Positions 20,370 to 29,781 are shown, numbered from the stretch's first letter. The stretch: DNA of 64,000 bases from Branchiibius hedensis (GCF_900108585.1 NZ_UESZ01000001.1:248001-312000); one strand, 5' to 3'. Notes: generated from the letters alone by a model not told the origin. Numbers and translations are program-made.

Positions 20370-20433
20370 ATCTGCGCGGGTTATCGACAGCCGCGCGGGT
20401 TGTAACTCGCGCATCTGTTGCCAACCCGCGCGG
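20370..20433. repeat. Intergenic repeat, copy 2, with perfect inverted repeat
   Basis: Matches the copy at 863-905 over its first 43 bases (37 identical). It contains a perfect 12-bp inverted repeat, CCGCGCGGGTTG (20391-20402) with CAACCCGCGCGG (20422-20433), enclosing 19 bases. It sits between the P450 and infA promoters and contains no ORF. Confidence 0.6.
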
Positions 20434-20465
20434 ATCGGCTGATCCGACTCCCTCGACGCCGCGAT

Positions 20466-20494
20466 TTGGGCGGTATCGCGCGGGCAGGTAGGCT
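20466..20494 (+). promoter_or_regulatory. Probable infA operon promoter
   Basis: TTGGGC (20466-20471), 17-bp spacer, TAGGCT (20489-20494). The -35 is embedded in CGATTTGG (20462-20469), as at the S10 and rplM promoters. It implies a leader of about 120 bases and explains how infA is expressed although split from map. Confidence 0.55.
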
Positions 20495-20621
20495 AGTACG
20501 TCGGGTCAGGAATGTCCGCGGAAGGCACACCGTTCACACGGATGCCGACCGCAATTCCCGGTCCGCACTCATCGCAGTCAGACAATTCTGGAGGTTAACC
20601 CGCGCAGGCGGGGGCAGATTT

Positions 20622-20843
20622 ATGGCCAAAAAGGACGGTGTCATCGAGATCGAGGGCACGATCGTGGAAGCTCTCCCGAACGCCATGTTCCGGGTGGAGT
20701 TGACCAACGGTCACAAGGTTCTCGCTCATATCTCGGGCAAGATGCGCCAGCACTACATCCGGATCCTCCCTGAGGACCGCGTGGTGGTGGAGCTCAGCCC
20801 GTACGACCTGACCCGCGGCCGGATCGTCTTCCGGTACCGCTGA
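20622..20843 (+). CDS. infA: Translation initiation factor IF-1
   Basis: A 73-residue OB-fold protein that occupies the ribosomal A site during initiation. The sequence [20 protein letters not shown] followed by [19 protein letters not shown] and [16 protein letters not shown] matches the family throughout. ATG 20622 is the family start; the longer in-frame reading from 20418 crosses the promoter and is rejected. Confidence 0.98.
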   Translation: MAKKDGVIEIEGTIVEALPNAMFRVELTNGHKVLAHISGKMRQHYIRILPEDRVVVELSPYDLTRGRIVFRYR

Positions 20844-20953
20844 CCGCGATACCAGCAACAACCAGCAGTATCCGCGTCCATCCCGGACGCACCCACCCAC
20901 ACGTCAACCGCCGAGCTGTCCGCAGCACGGCCCGACTTCGAGACGGTAGGCAG

Positions 20954-21067
20954 ATGAAGGTCCAGCCGAGCGTCAAGAAGATCTGCGACAAGTGCAAGGT
21001 GATCCGCCGTCACGGCCGGGTCATGGTGATCTGCGAGAACCCGCGCCACAAGCAGCGCCAGGGCTGA
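20954..21067 (+). CDS. rpmJ: Large ribosomal subunit protein bL36
   Basis: A 37-residue protein ([20 protein letters not shown] to the RQG end). It is the zinc-binding form, with Cys11, Cys14, Cys27 and His32. Too short for many gene finders but identical in plan to bL36 elsewhere, and in the expected infA-rpmJ-rpsM order, 110 bases after infA. Confidence 0.96.
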   Translation: MKVQPSVKKICDKCKVIRRHGRVMVICENPRHKQRQG

Positions 21068-21192
21068 TCGCAGGGCCACCGCCCCGCACGACCCGCCGGT
21101 CTTCAAGACCAGCAAGACGTAGTACCCGCACCACACAACTGAATGACAACAACCGCAACGCCCAGCCCCTGCGCAGCTGCGCAGGACGCCAC

Positions 21193-21322
21193 CTTCGGCC
21201 GCGGAGGCCGAAGACCCGCAAGAACCACTCCGGTTCGAGCCGGCGCTCACCACATGAGGGCCGTCGACCAACGGGACCGACGTTGCACCAGACCTCCGCA
21301 CGTTGCGGGCCCGAAAGGCCCG
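21193..21322 (+). other. Two hairpins in the rpmJ-rpsM gap
   Basis: The 284-base gap has no credible ORF. CTTCGGCC (21193-21200) pairs with GGCCGAAG (21206-21213) around five bases. CGGGCC (21306-21311) pairs with GGCCCG (21317-21322), 30 bases before rpsM. Possible regulatory leader for the alpha-type operon, in which uS4 is the repressor in E. coli. Confidence 0.4.
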
Positions 21323-21351
21323 TGGCGACCAATCACAGGAGAACAGCCGCC

Positions 21352-21726
21352 ATGGCACGTTTGATCGGTGTCGACCTGCCGCGCGAGAAGCGCGTCGAGG
21401 TCGGCCTTACTTACATCTTCGGCGTGGGCAAGACCCGCGCCCAGGAGACGCTGGCAGCGACCGGCATCAACCCGGACACCCGTGTCCGTGACCTCAGCGA
21501 CGAAGAGCTGGTTCAGCTCCGCGACTACCTCGAGGGCAACTTCCGCCTCGAAGGTGACCTGCGCCGCGAGGTGGCCGCCGACATCCGCCGCAAGGTGGAG
21601 ATCGGCTCCTACCAGGGCCTGCGCCACCGTCGTGGCCTGCCCGTCCACGGTCAGCGCACGAAGACCAACGCGCGCACCCGCAAGGGCCCGAAGAAGACCG
21701 TGGCCGGCAAGAAGAAGGCCAAGTAA
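21352..21726 (+). CDS. rpsM: Small ribosomal subunit protein uS13
   Basis: A 124-residue uS13, a 30S head protein contacting P-site t[29 protein letters not shown] at the start, [26 protein letters not shown] near the C-terminus and a lysine-rich tail are typical. ATG 21352 follows CACAGGAGAA; a reading extended upstream into rpmJ is rejected. Confidence 0.98.
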   Translation: MARLIGVDLPREKRVEVGLTYIFGVGKTRAQETLAATGINPDTRVRDLSDEELVQLRDYLEGNFRLEGDLRREVAADIRRKVEIGSYQGLRHRRGLPVHGQRTKTNARTRKGPKKTVAGKKKAK

Positions 21727-21792
21727 TCCGCTCACCAGCGGACTGCTGCCTTTTCGAGCACAGCTGAGAACTGACACAGGAGTTAGAAGAGA

Positions 21793-22194
21793 ATGCCTCC
21801 CAAGAGCCGTGTAGCGGGCGCCAAGAAGGTGCGCCGCAAGGAGAAGAAGAACGTTGCCGCTGGCAACGCCTACATCCGCAGCACGTTCAACAACACCATC
21901 GTCTCGATCACCGACCCCACGGGTGCTGTGATCGCGTGGGCCTCCGCCGGCCAGGTCGGCTTCAAGGGCTCGCGTAAGTCCACGCCGTACGCCGCGCAGA
22001 TGGCCGCCGAGGCCGCCGCCCGCCGTGCCATGGAGCACGGCATGCGCAAGGTCGACGTTTTCGTCAAGGGTCCGGGCTCCGGCCGTGAGACCGCCATCCG
22101 TTCGCTGGCCGCCGCGGGCCTCGAGGTCGGCGCGATCGCCGACGTCACCCCGCAGCCGCACAACGGTGTCCGCCAGCCCAAGCGCCGCAGCTGA
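21793..22194 (+). CDS. rpsK: Small ribosomal subunit protein uS11
   Basis: A 133-residue uS11, which helps form the E-site region of the platform. Signatures are [21 protein letters not shown] and [35 protein letters not shown], ending RQPKRRS. ATG start after GGAGTTAGAAGAGA. Confidence 0.98.
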   Translation: MPPKSRVAGAKKVRRKEKKNVAAGNAYIRSTFNNTIVSITDPTGAVIAWASAGQVGFKGSRKSTPYAAQMAAEAAARRAMEHGMRKVDVFVKGPGSGRETAIRSLAAAGLEVGAIADVTPQPHNGVRQPKRRS

Positions 22195-22223
22195 CGCGAC
22201 AGACCGTAAAGGAGATCTGAATC

Positions 22224-22832
22224 ATGGCCCGTTACACCGGACCCATCACCAAGAAGTCTCGTCGCCTCAAGGTCGACCTCGTCGGCGGCGACAAGAGCTT
22301 CGAGCAGCGCCCCTTCCCGCCCGGCCAGCACGGCCGCGGTCGCATCCAGGAGAAGGAGTACCTGAACCAGCTGCAGGAGAAGCAGAAGGCTCGCTTCACC
22401 TACGGCGTCATGGAGAAGCAGTTCGTCCGCTACTACAAGGAAGCGGCGCGTCGCCCCGGTAAGACCGGTGCGAACCTGCTGACCATCCTGGAGTCCCGCC
22501 TGGACAACGTGATCTACCGCGCCGGCCTGGCCCGTACCCGTCGGGCCGCCCGCCAGCTGGTCACGCACGGCCACTTCGAGGTCAACGGCGTGCGCGTCGA
22601 CGTCCCGTCCTACCGCGTCGAGCAGTACGACATCATCACGGTCCGCGAGAAGTCCCGGGAAGCCTTCCCGATCCAGCTGGCTCGCGAGACCTTCGGTGAG
22701 CGCCCGGTCCCGGCCTGGCTGCACGTGTCCGAGGGCACCCTGCAGGTCCTGGTCCACCAGCTGCCGACCCGTGAGCAGATCGACGTGCCGCTGTCTGAGC
22801 AGCTGATCGTCGAGCTCTACTCGAAGAACTGA
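22224..22832 (+). CDS. rpsD: Small ribosomal subunit protein uS4
   Basis: A 202-residue uS4, a primary 16S assembly protein lining the mRNA entry channel with uS3 and uS5. The S4 RNA-binding domain (LDNVIYRAGLARTRRAARQLVTHGHFEVNG, about residues 93-122) is intact. It lacks the N-terminal zinc cysteines, i.e. the C-minus form. Position between rpsK and rpoA is usual for many bacteria but not for Streptomyces. Confidence 0.97.
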   Translation: MARYTGPITKKSRRLKVDLVGGDKSFEQRPFPPGQHGRGRIQEKEYLNQLQEKQKARFTYGVMEKQFVRYYKEAARRPGKTGANLLTILESRLDNVIYRAGLARTRRAARQLVTHGHFEVNGVRVDVPSYRVEQYDIITVREKSREAFPIQLARETFGERPVPAWLHVSEGTLQVLVHQLPTREQIDVPLSEQLIVELYSKN

Positions 22833-22839
22833 TCCACGC

Positions 22840-22914
22840 CGGTACGCCGCGTGCCCACCTGGGCTTGTCACAAGCGAAGGTGGGCGCTCGGCGTACCGAA
22901 CCCCGCCGGTTCGG
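22840..22914 (+). other. Very long hairpin and overlapping second hairpin between rpsD and rpoA
   Basis: Bases 22840-22860 pair with 22878-22898 over 21 positions (one mismatch, one G-U). Within the loop GCTTG (22863-22867) pairs with CAAGC (22871-22875). A second stem, CCGAAC (22896-22901) with GTTCGG (22909-22914), shares three bases with the foot of the first, so the two compete at that point. No T run follows. Candidate attenuator, RNase III site or mRNA-stability element. Confidence 0.6.
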
Positions 22915-22978
22915 ACAGATGATCCGGCGGCCAGTCACGAGGCGTCATATAGCGGTCGCCCGTGGGAAGGAATGAAAA

Positions 22979-24004
22979 GTGCTCATCGCACAGCGCCCCA
23001 CCCTCAGCGAGGAGTTCGTCTCCGACAACCGTTCGCGGTTCGTCATCGAGCCGCTGGAGCCCGGTTTCGGCTACACGCTCGGCAACTCCCTGCGTCGCAC
23101 CCTGCTGTCGTCCATTCCGGGCGCGGCCGTCACCAGCCTGCGCATCGACGGTGTGCAGCACGAGTTCTCCACGATCCCCGGGGTCAAGGAGGACGTCACC
23201 GAGATCATCCTGAACGTCAAGGGTCTGGTCGTCTCCTCCGAGCACGACGAGCCCGTCGTGATGTACCTGCGCAAGCAGGGCCCCGGTGAGGTCACCGCTG
23301 CGGACATCGCGCCGCCGGCCGGTGTCGAGGTGCACAACCCGCACCTGCACATCGCCACCCTGAACGACAAGGGCAAGATCGAGGTCGAGCTGACCGTCGA
23401 GCGTGGTCGTGGCTACGTCTCGGCGCAGCAGAACAAGTCCGCTGACCAGGAGATCGGCCGGATCCCGGTCGACTCGATCTACTCGCCGGTGCTGGCCGTG
23501 ACCTACAAGGTCGAGGCGACCCGTGTCGAGCAGCGCACCGACTTCGACAAGCTGATCGTCGATGTGGAGACCAAGAACGCGATCGCTCCGCGCGACGCCA
23601 TGGCCTCCGCCGGTAAGACGCTGGTCGAGCTGTTCGGTCTGGCCCGTGAGCTCAACGTCGAGGCCGAGGGCATCGACATGGGCCCCTCGCCGACCGACGC
23701 TGCGCTGGCCGCTGACCTGGCCCTGCCGATCGAGGACCTGGACCTGACGGTCCGCTCCTACAACTGCCTCAAGCGCGAGGCCATCCACACCGTGGGTGAA
23801 CTCGTCGCCCGCAGCGAGGCCGACCTGCTGGATATCCGCAACTTCGGTGCGAAGTCCATCGATGAGGTCAAGGAGAAGTTGCAGGAGATGGGTCTGCAGC
23901 TCAAGGACAGCCCGCCCGGGTTCGACGCGAGCGCCATCGCCGACCGCTACGAGGATGACGTCGACGATGACGACGCCGCCTTCGCCGAGGACGAGCAGTA
24001 CTGA
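22979..24004 (+). CDS. rpoA: RNA polymerase alpha subunit
   Basis: A 341-residue alpha subunit. The N-terminal assembly domain ([54 protein letters not shown]) and the C-terminal DNA/activator-binding domain ([49 protein letters not shown], about 250-300) are complete, followed by an acidic tail. The GTG start ([11 protein letters not shown]) follows GGGAAGGAATGAAAA. Confidence 0.98.
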   Translation: MLIAQRPTLSEEFVSDNRSRFVIEPLEPGFGYTLGNSLRRTLLSSIPGAAVTSLRIDGVQHEFSTIPGVKEDVTEIILNVKGLVVSSEHDEPVVMYLRKQGPGEVTAADIAPPAGVEVHNPHLHIATLNDKGKIEVELTVERGRGYVSAQQNKSADQEIGRIPVDSIYSPVLAVTYKVEATRVEQRTDFDKLIVDVETKNAIAPRDAMASAGKTLVELFGLARELNVEAEGIDMGPSPTDAALAADLALPIEDLDLTVRSYNCLKREAIHTVGELVARSEADLLDIRNFGAKSIDEVKEKLQEMGLQLKDSPPGFDASAIADRYEDDVDDDDAAFAEDEQY

Positions 24005-24016
24005 GCCGCAAGGGAT

Positions 24017-24045
24017 TTGGCGTTAGCCGAACCCAGAACTACTAG
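24017..24045 (+). promoter_or_regulatory. Possible internal promoter before rplQ
   Basis: TTGGCG (24017-24022), 17 bp, TACTAG (24040-24045), with GATTTGG as in the other r-protein promoters. The -10 is poor and overlaps the rplQ ribosome-binding site, so transcripts would be nearly leaderless. Low confidence. Confidence 0.25.
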
Positions 24046-24053
24046 GAGAACCA

Positions 24054-24650
24054 ATGCCTACCCCTACCAAGGGCCCCCGCGTCGGTGGCGGACCCGCGCA
24101 CGAGCGGCTCATCCTCGCCAACCTGGCGACCAGCCTGTTCGAGCACGACCGCATCACCACCACCGAGGCCAAGGCCAAGCGGTTGCGTCCGCTGGCCGAG
24201 CGGCTGGTCACCTTCGCCAAGCGCGGTGACTTGCACTCGCGCCGCCGCGTGCTGACCGTGGTGCGCGACAAGGGTGTCGTGCACCGCCTCTTCACCGAGA
24301 TCGCGCCTGACATGGACGGTCGCGACGGTGGCTACACCCGCATCACCAAGATCGGCCCCCGCAAGGGCGACAACGCGCCGATGGCCGTCATCGAACTCGT
24401 CCGCGAGCCGGTGAACGCCAAGCCGAAGCGCGCCGTCGTGGCCGAGGCCGAGGGTGCGACCAAGAAGGCTGCTTCGAAGAAGGCCGCTGACGAGGACGCT
24501 GCTCCCGCCGAGGAGATCGTCGAAGCAGAGGCTCCCGTTGACGAGCCGACGGTCGCCGAAGAGGCGGACGCTGTGGCCAGCGACGAGACCGTAGCCGACG
24601 ACTCCGCGGCGGACGACTCCGCTGCGGCAGAGGGCGACGCGAAGGCCTGA
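24054..24650 (+). CDS. rplQ: Large ribosomal subunit protein bL17 with long acidic tail
   Basis: A 198-residue bL17. The core, about 115 residues ([20 protein letters not shown] and [32 protein letters not shown]), is normal. About 75 Ala/Glu/Asp-rich residues follow, beginning with a short lysine patch ([16 protein letters not shown]). Acidic extensions of bL17 are seen in other Actinobacteria; their role is not established. A terminator follows 18 bases after the stop. Confidence 0.96.
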   Translation: MPTPTKGPRVGGGPAHERLILANLATSLFEHDRITTTEAKAKRLRPLAERLVTFAKRGDLHSRRRVLTVVRDKGVVHRLFTEIAPDMDGRDGGYTRITKIGPRKGDNAPMAVIELVREPVNAKPKRAVVAEAEGATKKAASKKAADEDAAPAEEIVEAEAPVDEPTVAEEADAVASDETVADDSAADDSAAAEGDAKA

Positions 24651-24667
24651 TCGCTCGATCACCGAAG

Positions 24668-24703
24668 AAGGTCCCGTCCGGTCTACCGGGCGGGACCTTT
24701 CTC
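24668..24703 (+). terminator. Rho-independent terminator of the alpha operon
   Basis: 14-bp stem (24668-24681 with 24686-24699, one G-U) around a TCTA loop, followed by TTCTC. It overlaps the stop codon of the convergent small gene, so it may serve both directions. Confidence 0.85.
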
Positions 24704-25037
24704 ATGGCTGGAGCTGTTGCACCAATGCCTCCGGGTCGGCCGCATCGATGATCAACCGGTCGAAGCGTTCGTCGGTGAGGGTGATGTCGATCGCGGGCCG
24801 GCCGGAGCGGTGGAAGATGAAGTACCGCAGACCGTCCCCGCGGAACCGGCCGGCGCGGAACACGCCGGGAAAGTGGGTGCCGACCCGCCACCACGGCAGG
24901 GGCTGACCCTCTTCGAAGACCCGGGCGTCGGCGACCGCGGACAACGGCACCTCGAACGTCGAGGTGAGCGTCAACAGGTGCTCGCGATGGTTCAACGCGA
25001 CGTGCAGCTCGTCATCGGCGACGGTGACCTCCGGCAT
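24702..25037 (-). CDS. Conserved hypothetical protein, PH-like beta-rich fold
   Basis: A 111-residue protein read from ATG 25037 (MPEVTVADDELHVALNHREHL); longer upstream starts would run into the truA start. Features are alternating beta-strand-like segments, WWRVGTHFPGVFRAGRFRGDGLRYFIFHRSGRPAIDI and a C-terminal helix. This looks like the bacterial PH-like family found next to ribosomal genes in Actinobacteria. No enzyme motif. Function unknown. Confidence 0.65.
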   Translation of the reverse strand: MPEVTVADDELHVALNHREHLLTLTSTFEVPLSAVADARVFEEGQPLPWWRVGTHFPGVFRAGRFRGDGLRYFIFHRSGRPAIDITLTDERFDRLIIDAADPEALVQQLQP

Positions 25038-25072
25038 CTTCCCAGGGTAGGGCGACTGGCTAGGCTGAACGA

Positions 25073-25900
25073 GTGCGTGTGCGGGTGGATTTCGGGTACG
25101 ACGGGGCCGGATTCGCCGGCTGGGCGGCACAACCCGGACTGCGGACCGTCGAGTCCGAACTCGCAGCCGCCTGGGCGACGGTGCTGCGGACACCACCGCC
25201 GAAGCTGACGACCGCCGGACGCACCGACGCGGGAGTCCACGCCCGCGGAGCGGTCGCGCACCTGGACGTCGACCGATCGGCGTACGACGATCTGCCGGGC
25301 CGCTCGGACCGCACCCCTGACGCGGCGGCAGTCACGCGCCTGAACGGGGTGCTGCCGCAGGACATCCGGGTGCGCGCGGTCCATGAGGCGCCGGAGGGTT
25401 TCGACGCACGGTTCTCGGCGACGTCGCGGCGGTACAGCTACCGGCTCGCGGACGGCTGGGCGGATCCGACCCGACGCGGCGACACCGTGTCGTGGCGCAA
25501 ACCGCTGGACGTCGACGCGATGCACGAGGCCGCGAACGCGCTGGTCGGCCTCAACGACTTCGCTGCCTTCTGCAAACGCCGCGAGGGTGCGACGACCGTT
25601 CGCACGCTGCTGCGCTACGACTGGACTCGCGACGATGACGGTGTCCTGGTGGCCACCGTCATCGCCGACGCGTTCTGTCACTCGATGGTGCGATCCCTGG
25701 TCGGGGTGGTCGTGCCGGTCGGTGAGGGACGACAGCCGAGGTACTGGCCGGGGAGAAACTCGCTGCGCGGCAACGGGATTCAGCGATCCTGGTGATGCCA
25801 CCGCACGGGTTGTGCCTCGAAGAGGTGAGGTACCCCCGCGACGATCAACTCGGCGTACGAGCCAAGGAGTCGCGCTCGGTGCGCTCGCTGCCGGACTGAA
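25073..25900 (+). CDS. truA: tRNA pseudouridine synthase A, apparent 3' frameshift
   Basis: Converts U38-40 of the tRNA anticodon stem to pseudouridine. The catalytic motif [14 protein letters not shown] (Asp near residue 55), RYSYRL and [11 protein letters not shown] are present. As sequenced the frame ends at 25795 with an atypical tail. From about 25738 the neighbouring frame encodes the usual ending ([20 protein letters not shown], then [12 protein letters not shown]), so one G is missing after CAGCC. The restored stop is 25898-25900 and overlaps the convergent transporter gene by 56 bases. Probably an undercalled G. Confidence 0.9.
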
Positions 25901-27404
25901 CCGGTCGGCGTTGCACCAGCAGCGCCAGGCAGACCACGGCACCGATCAGAGCGACGGCGCCACCCACCCACAGCACGGTGTGGATCGCCTCGGCGGTCGC
26001 GGCCCGGGCTACGTGTGCGACCGTCTCCTGCTGCGCCGGTGGGACGGCGGCGGCCACCCGGACGCCGGCTCCGGAGGACACGGCGTCGGCCATCGCGGTC
26101 ACCTGCGCGGCGGGGGCGGCGCTATCCAGCGAGGTGTGCACGTGGGACGTGGCGGTCGCGGTGAAGAGCGCCCCACAGATCGCCACCCCGGTCGCGGTGC
26201 CGACCTGGCGCAGCGTGTTGACCAACCCGGTGGCCATCCCGGCCCGGTCCGGCTCGACGGTCGCCAGCGCGGCGGCTGAGAGCACGGCACTGGATGCGCC
26301 CAGACCGATACCGGCGAGGACGAATCCGGGTGCGGTCGCGGTCCAGTCCGATGCGGCGTCGACGTGCGAGGCCCACCACATGCCGACACCGACGAAGGCG
26401 AGTGAGACGGGCACGGAGACTTGCAGCGGGATGCGATGCATCAGCTGGGCGGCGATGGGCGCCGCCACGAAGGACGCGAGGGTCAGCGTCAGGAACCGAA
26501 GGCCGGCTTGGAAGGGCGTGTAGCCGAGGGTGTTCACGAAGTACAGGCCGACGTAGTTGGTCGCCGCGACGATGGTGCCGGCGATCAGGAGGGCGGCGAG
26601 ACCCACTCCCACGAAACGCCGCTCGGTGAACAGGTGCAGGTCCACCAGCGGTGCCGGGGTGGTGGCCATTCGGGCGATGAAGGCGACCAGCGCAGCGGCC
26701 GCGAGCGCGAATCCGCCGACGATCACCGGCGATCCCCACCCCTGCGCCTGGCCGCGGATGATCGCGAAGACCAAGGCCGTCAGCGACACCGTCAGCGCGA
26801 GCGTGCCCCACCAGTCGGCCGGCCGCGGGGTCGCCGCACGCGATTCGGCCATCCAGCGCCACGCACCGACGAACGCCAGGATGCCGACCGGCACGTTGAT
26901 CGCGAAGATCCACGCCCAGCCGATGTTGTCGACGATCGCGCCGCCCAGCAGCGGCCCGACCGCGGTAGCCGACGCCAGCGTCGCTCCGAAGGCGCCGATT
27001 GCCTTGGCGCGCGCCTTGGGGTCGGGGAAGGCGTCGCCCAGGATCGGCATCGCGACGCCGAAGAGCATCGCAGCGCCGATGCCCTGGAAAGCGCGAGACA
27101 GGTTCAATGCCAGGGCATTCACTGCCAGTGCACAGGCAAGGGAGCCGAGGGTGAAGATCGCCATTCCGGCGAGGAAGACCCGACGTCGGCCGATCCGGTC
27201 ACCCATCGTGGCCGCGGTGAGCAGCAGCGCGGCCAGCGGCAGCGTGTAGGCGTCAATGACCCACTGCAGATCGGACAGGCCCGCGTGCAGCGACTCCTGG
27301 ATGTCCGGCAGGGCCACCGCGACGATCGTGAGGTCGAGCATGAGCATGAACATCGCCGTGCAGATCAACAACAGGGTGCGGCCGGGGGTGCGGCTGGCAG
27401 TCAT
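25845..27404 (-). CDS. DHA2-family MFS drug exporter (EmrB/QacA-like)
   Basis: A 519-residue, 14-helix proton-driven exporter. Characteristic segments are [19 protein letters not shown] (motif D1), [16 protein letters not shown] (motif A), [15 protein letters not shown] (motif B) and [29 protein letters not shown] (motif C). It is divergent from a TetR gene whose likely operator lies in the shared promoter. Exports drugs or toxic metabolites by family; the actual substrate is unknown. ATG 27404 with GGAG seven bases upstream. Confidence 0.92.
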   Translation of the reverse strand: MTASRTPGRTLLLICTAMFMLMLDLTIVAVALPDIQESLHAGLSDLQWVIDAYTLPLAALLLTAATMGDRIGRRRVFLAGMAIFTLGSLACALAVNALALNLSRAFQGIGAAMLFGVAMPILGDAFPDPKARAKAIGAFGATLASATAVGPLLGGAIVDNIGWAWIFAINVPVGILAFVGAWRWMAESRAATPRPADWWGTLALTVSLTALVFAIIRGQAQGWGSPVIVGGFALAAAALVAFIARMATTPAPLVDLHLFTERRFVGVGLAALLIAGTIVAATNYVGLYFVNTLGYTPFQAGLRFLTLTLASFVAAPIAAQLMHRIPLQVSVPVSLAFVGVGMWWASHVDAASDWTATAPGFVLAGIGLGASSAVLSAAALATVEPDRAGMATGLVNTLRQVGTATGVAICGALFTATATSHVHTSLDSAAPAAQVTAMADAVSSGAGVRVAAAVPPAQQETVAHVARAATAEAIHTVLWVGGAVALIGAVVCLALLVQRRPVQSGSERTERDSLARTPS

Positions 27405-27436
27405 GGTTTGTCTCCGGTCCTGGGTTTGGTGAACAT

Positions 27437-27471
27437 CCGTAGCCTAACGCTCGTTAGGCTACGGGTGTCAA
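27437..27471. promoter_or_regulatory. TetR operator and exporter promoter
   Basis: A perfect 13-bp inverted repeat, CCGTAGCCTAACG (27437-27449) and CGTTAGGCTACGG (27452-27464), separated by CT. A consensus minus-strand -35 (TTGACA; 27466-27471 on the plus strand) abuts it, with TAGGCT inside the repeat as a possible -10 at 19-bp spacing. Repressor binding here would block the exporter and probably tetR. Confidence 0.75.
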
Positions 27472-27491
27472 CCCGCAGCTAGGATGAGGTC

Positions 27492-28097
27492 GTGAGCAGC
27501 GACACCGCGCGACGTCGCCCCGCCGTCCGAGGCGAGGGCGCCCGGCTGCGCGAGGAGATCATCGAGGCCGCGATGCGGTTGACCGAGCAGGCTGAAGACC
27601 CCTGGGCGCTCTCGTTGCGCGCGGTTGCCCGTGAGGTGGGGGTGGCCACGACCTCGCTCTATCTGCATTTCGACTCCCTCGACGAGTTGCTGATGGCGAT
27701 GAAGACCGCGTTCTACGAACGCTTCGGGGCCGCCCTCCAAGAGGCCGCCGCGGAAGCCGGCCCTACGCCGTACGAGCAGATCAGGGCGTACGGCGATGGC
27801 TACCTGGCGTTCGCCCGCACCTACCCCGGCGCCTACAAGGCGCTGTTCACCACCACCCTCGGCGTGACGCAGTTGGTGGGGGAGCAGTATCCGGGCAAGG
27901 ACCAGTTCGAAATGACCGTGTCGGTGTTGCGGCACGTGCCGCTGCCCGAGGATGAGGCGCGTCATCGGGCGGTACTCCTGTGGTGCGCGATCCACGGTCT
28001 GGTGAGCCTGACCGACGCGGTCCGCCGCTTCCCCTGGCCGCCCGAAGGTGAGTTGCTGGACGGCATCGCACGCCAGGCGACGCGGGCGCTCACGTAG
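27492..28097 (+). CDS. TetR-family regulator, WHG-type ligand domain
   Basis: A 201-residue regulator. The N-terminal helix-turn-helix spans about residues 18-62 (LREEIIEAAMRLTEQ, LSLRAVAREVGVATTSLYLHF). The C-terminal domain carries AIHGLVSL, the segment that names the WHG-type TetR C-domain. Divergent from the DHA2 exporter with a palindromic operator between, so it most likely represses that exporter. GTG start. Confidence 0.9.
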   Translation: MSSDTARRRPAVRGEGARLREEIIEAAMRLTEQAEDPWALSLRAVAREVGVATTSLYLHFDSLDELLMAMKTAFYERFGAALQEAAAEAGPTPYEQIRAYGDGYLAFARTYPGAYKALFTTTLGVTQLVGEQYPGKDQFEMTVSVLRHVPLPEDEARHRAVLLWCAIHGLVSLTDAVRRFPWPPEGELLDGIARQATRALT

Positions 28098-28115
28098 CCG
28101 GGCTACGGTGCCTTC

Positions 28116-28328
28116 ATGGCGAAGAAGAAGTGGTCCGACCTGTCCACCGGCCAGCAGGCCGCAGTCGTAGCGGCGGGTGCCGTCGAGGTGGTCCTCACCG
28201 CATACGCGTTGACCGATCTGGTCCGCCGGCCGGCCTCCGCCGTGCGCGGGCCGAAGCTGCTGTGGGCCGCGGGATGCTTCGTGCAACCGCTTGGTCCAAT
28301 CGCCTATCTGGCGCGGGGTCGACGCTAG
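28116..28328 (+). CDS. Small membrane protein with PLDc_N-type domain
   Basis: A 70-residue protein with two probable membrane segments (AAVVAAGAVEVVLTAYALTDLV and LLWAAGCFVQPLGPIAYLARG). The spacing of AYALTDLVRRP and QPLGPIAYL fits the stand-alone phospholipase D N-terminal (PLDc_N) membrane family. Function unknown. The stop shares the CTAG at 28325-28328 with pxpC on the other strand. Confidence 0.75.
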   Translation: MAKKKWSDLSTGQQAAVVAAGAVEVVLTAYALTDLVRRPASAVRGPKLLWAAGCFVQPLGPIAYLARGRR

Positions 28329-29182
28329 ATCGGGTTGTCCCGCAGGGAGATTCGGACCACATCGCCTGGCCGCGCCTGGCCGAGGTGAGCGAGATCCTCG
28401 GTGCGGATGCACGCCACGATCGGGTATCCACCCGTGGTCGGGTGATCGTTGAGGAAGATGATCGGCTGCCCGGACGGCGGCACCTGGATCGCGCCGGCGA
28501 TGATCGGCGAGCTGGGTAGCTCCCCGGTGTGCGTGAGGTCGAGGGGCGGACCCTCCAGTCGTACGCCGATCCGGTCGGTGTGGCTCGAAACGCGCCAAAC
28601 GCTCTGGGCCAGTTGATCTTTCGCTTCATTGGTCAACAGATCGTCACGTGGTCCCAGATGCGCCACCACCTGGACCGGGCCACCAGGGACGGGCAGGTGG
28701 TCGGCGTGGGTCACCGGTTGGTCGGGGGCAGGGCCCACCGGGAGTTGGTCTCCGGCTTGCAGGGGTGTCGGCCCGAGACCGCTGGAGGTGTCGGTGCTGC
28801 GCGATCCCAGGACGGCAGGGACGTCGATCCCACCGCGAATGGCAACGTAACTCCGCAGGGCCGCTGGTGGTCGGCCGAGGGCGAGCCGTGACCCCGGCGC
28901 TACGGTAACGGGCTCACCGAAGGGGACGGCCCTCCTGTCGATGGTTACCGGAGCGGGGGCACCGGCCACCATGACCACAATTGGCGAATCTGCCTGCAAC
29001 ACCAGCCCGCCCAGCACAACCTCAAGGCCGGCGGCGTCTTCGGGGTTGCCAACGACTCGATTGGCCAGCCGCAGGCTTGGGGCGTCGATGGCCCCACTGG
29101 GAGCGACCCCGATCGCAAGGTGACCGGGGCGACCGAGGTCTTCGATCAGCGCCTGCGGCCCGGTTGCAACGACGTGGATCAC
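28325..29182 (-). CDS. pxpC: 5-oxoprolinase subunit C (biotin-dependent carboxyltransferase family)
   Basis: A 285-residue subunit of PxpABC, which opens 5-oxoproline to glutamate at the cost of ATP. Family marks are EDLGRPGHLAIGVAPSGAIDAPSLRLANRVVGNPEDAAGLEVVLGG near the start and FLNDHPTTGGYPIVACI at the end. GTG 29182 overlaps the pxpB stop (GTGA), so the very long upstream reading is rejected. Last gene of the pxpABC set. Confidence 0.92.
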   Translation of the reverse strand: MIHVVATGPQALIEDLGRPGHLAIGVAPSGAIDAPSLRLANRVVGNPEDAAGLEVVLGGLVLQADSPIVVMVAGAPAPVTIDRRAVPFGEPVTVAPGSRLALGRPPAALRSYVAIRGGIDVPAVLGSRSTDTSSGLGPTPLQAGDQLPVGPAPDQPVTHADHLPVPGGPVQVVAHLGPRDDLLTNEAKDQLAQSVWRVSSHTDRIGVRLEGPPLDLTHTGELPSSPIIAGAIQVPPSGQPIIFLNDHPTTGGYPIVACIRTEDLAHLGQARPGDVVRISLRDNPI

Positions 29183-29781
29183 GGCCACGACGGTGAGAAG
29201 CGGACGGTGTCGCCGGGGTGCAGGAGGGCCGGGTCGTCTGCTCCCGGGTCGAAGAGGGTGGCGTCGGTGTGGCCGATCAGCTGCCAGCCGCCGGGGGTGG
29301 CCTGCGGGTAGATGCCGCAGTAGTGCGCAGCCAGGGCGACCGAGCCGGCCGGGATGCGGGTGCGGGGCGAGTCGCGGCGCGGCATCTGCGGCAGCTCCTG
29401 ATCGGTGACGAGATAGCCGAAACCCGGCGTGAAACCAAGGAATTCGACGGTCCAGGAGATGCTGGCGTGTCTGTCCGCGACCGCCTCGGGCGAACAGCCC
29501 CACACCGCCGCGACGACCGCGAGGTCGGCCCCGTCGTAGGTCACCGCGATGGTGTGCTCGCGGGCACCGTCCGCAGCGACCGGTCGAGTGAGATCCAGCG
29601 CTCGCAACTCCTCGGCAACCGTTGCTCGCCGGCCGGGCGGTGCGAGGACCAGCACCGAGTGCTCCCCGGCCACGACCTCCAGATCCGCCCGGCCGTCCAG
29701 TGCCTGCAGGAGCGCTCGCCGGCCCGCGCGGGAGGGGAGGTCCACGAGGAGTCCGCGATCGGCGTACGGGCGCAGGATCAC
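29179..29781 (-). CDS. pxpB: 5-oxoprolinase subunit B
   Basis: A 200-residue subunit (formerly KipI type). It starts at GTG 29781 (VILRPYADRGLLVDLP), overlapping the pxpA stop. Diagnostic segments are FLGFTPGFGYLVTDQELPQMPRRDSPRTRIPAGSVALAAHYCGIYPQATPGGWQLIGHT. Acts with PxpC in ATP-dependent activation of 5-oxoproline. Four-base overlaps on both sides imply a coupled operon. Confidence 0.92.
   Translation of the reverse strand: MILRPYADRGLLVDLPSRAGRRALLQALDGRADLEVVAGEHSVLVLAPPGRRATVAEELRALDLTRPVAADGAREHTIAVTYDGADLAVVAAVWGCSPEAVADRHASISWTVEFLGFTPGFGYLVTDQELPQMPRRDSPRTRIPAGSVALAAHYCGIYPQATPGGWQLIGHTDATLFDPGADDPALLHPGDTVRFSPSWP

Noticed and set aside
20843-21351. tRNA or stable RNA gene in the infA-rpmJ-rpsM gaps
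   Set aside because: No cloverleaf, CCA end or conserved T-loop was seen; only short GC-rich hairpins and rpmJ.
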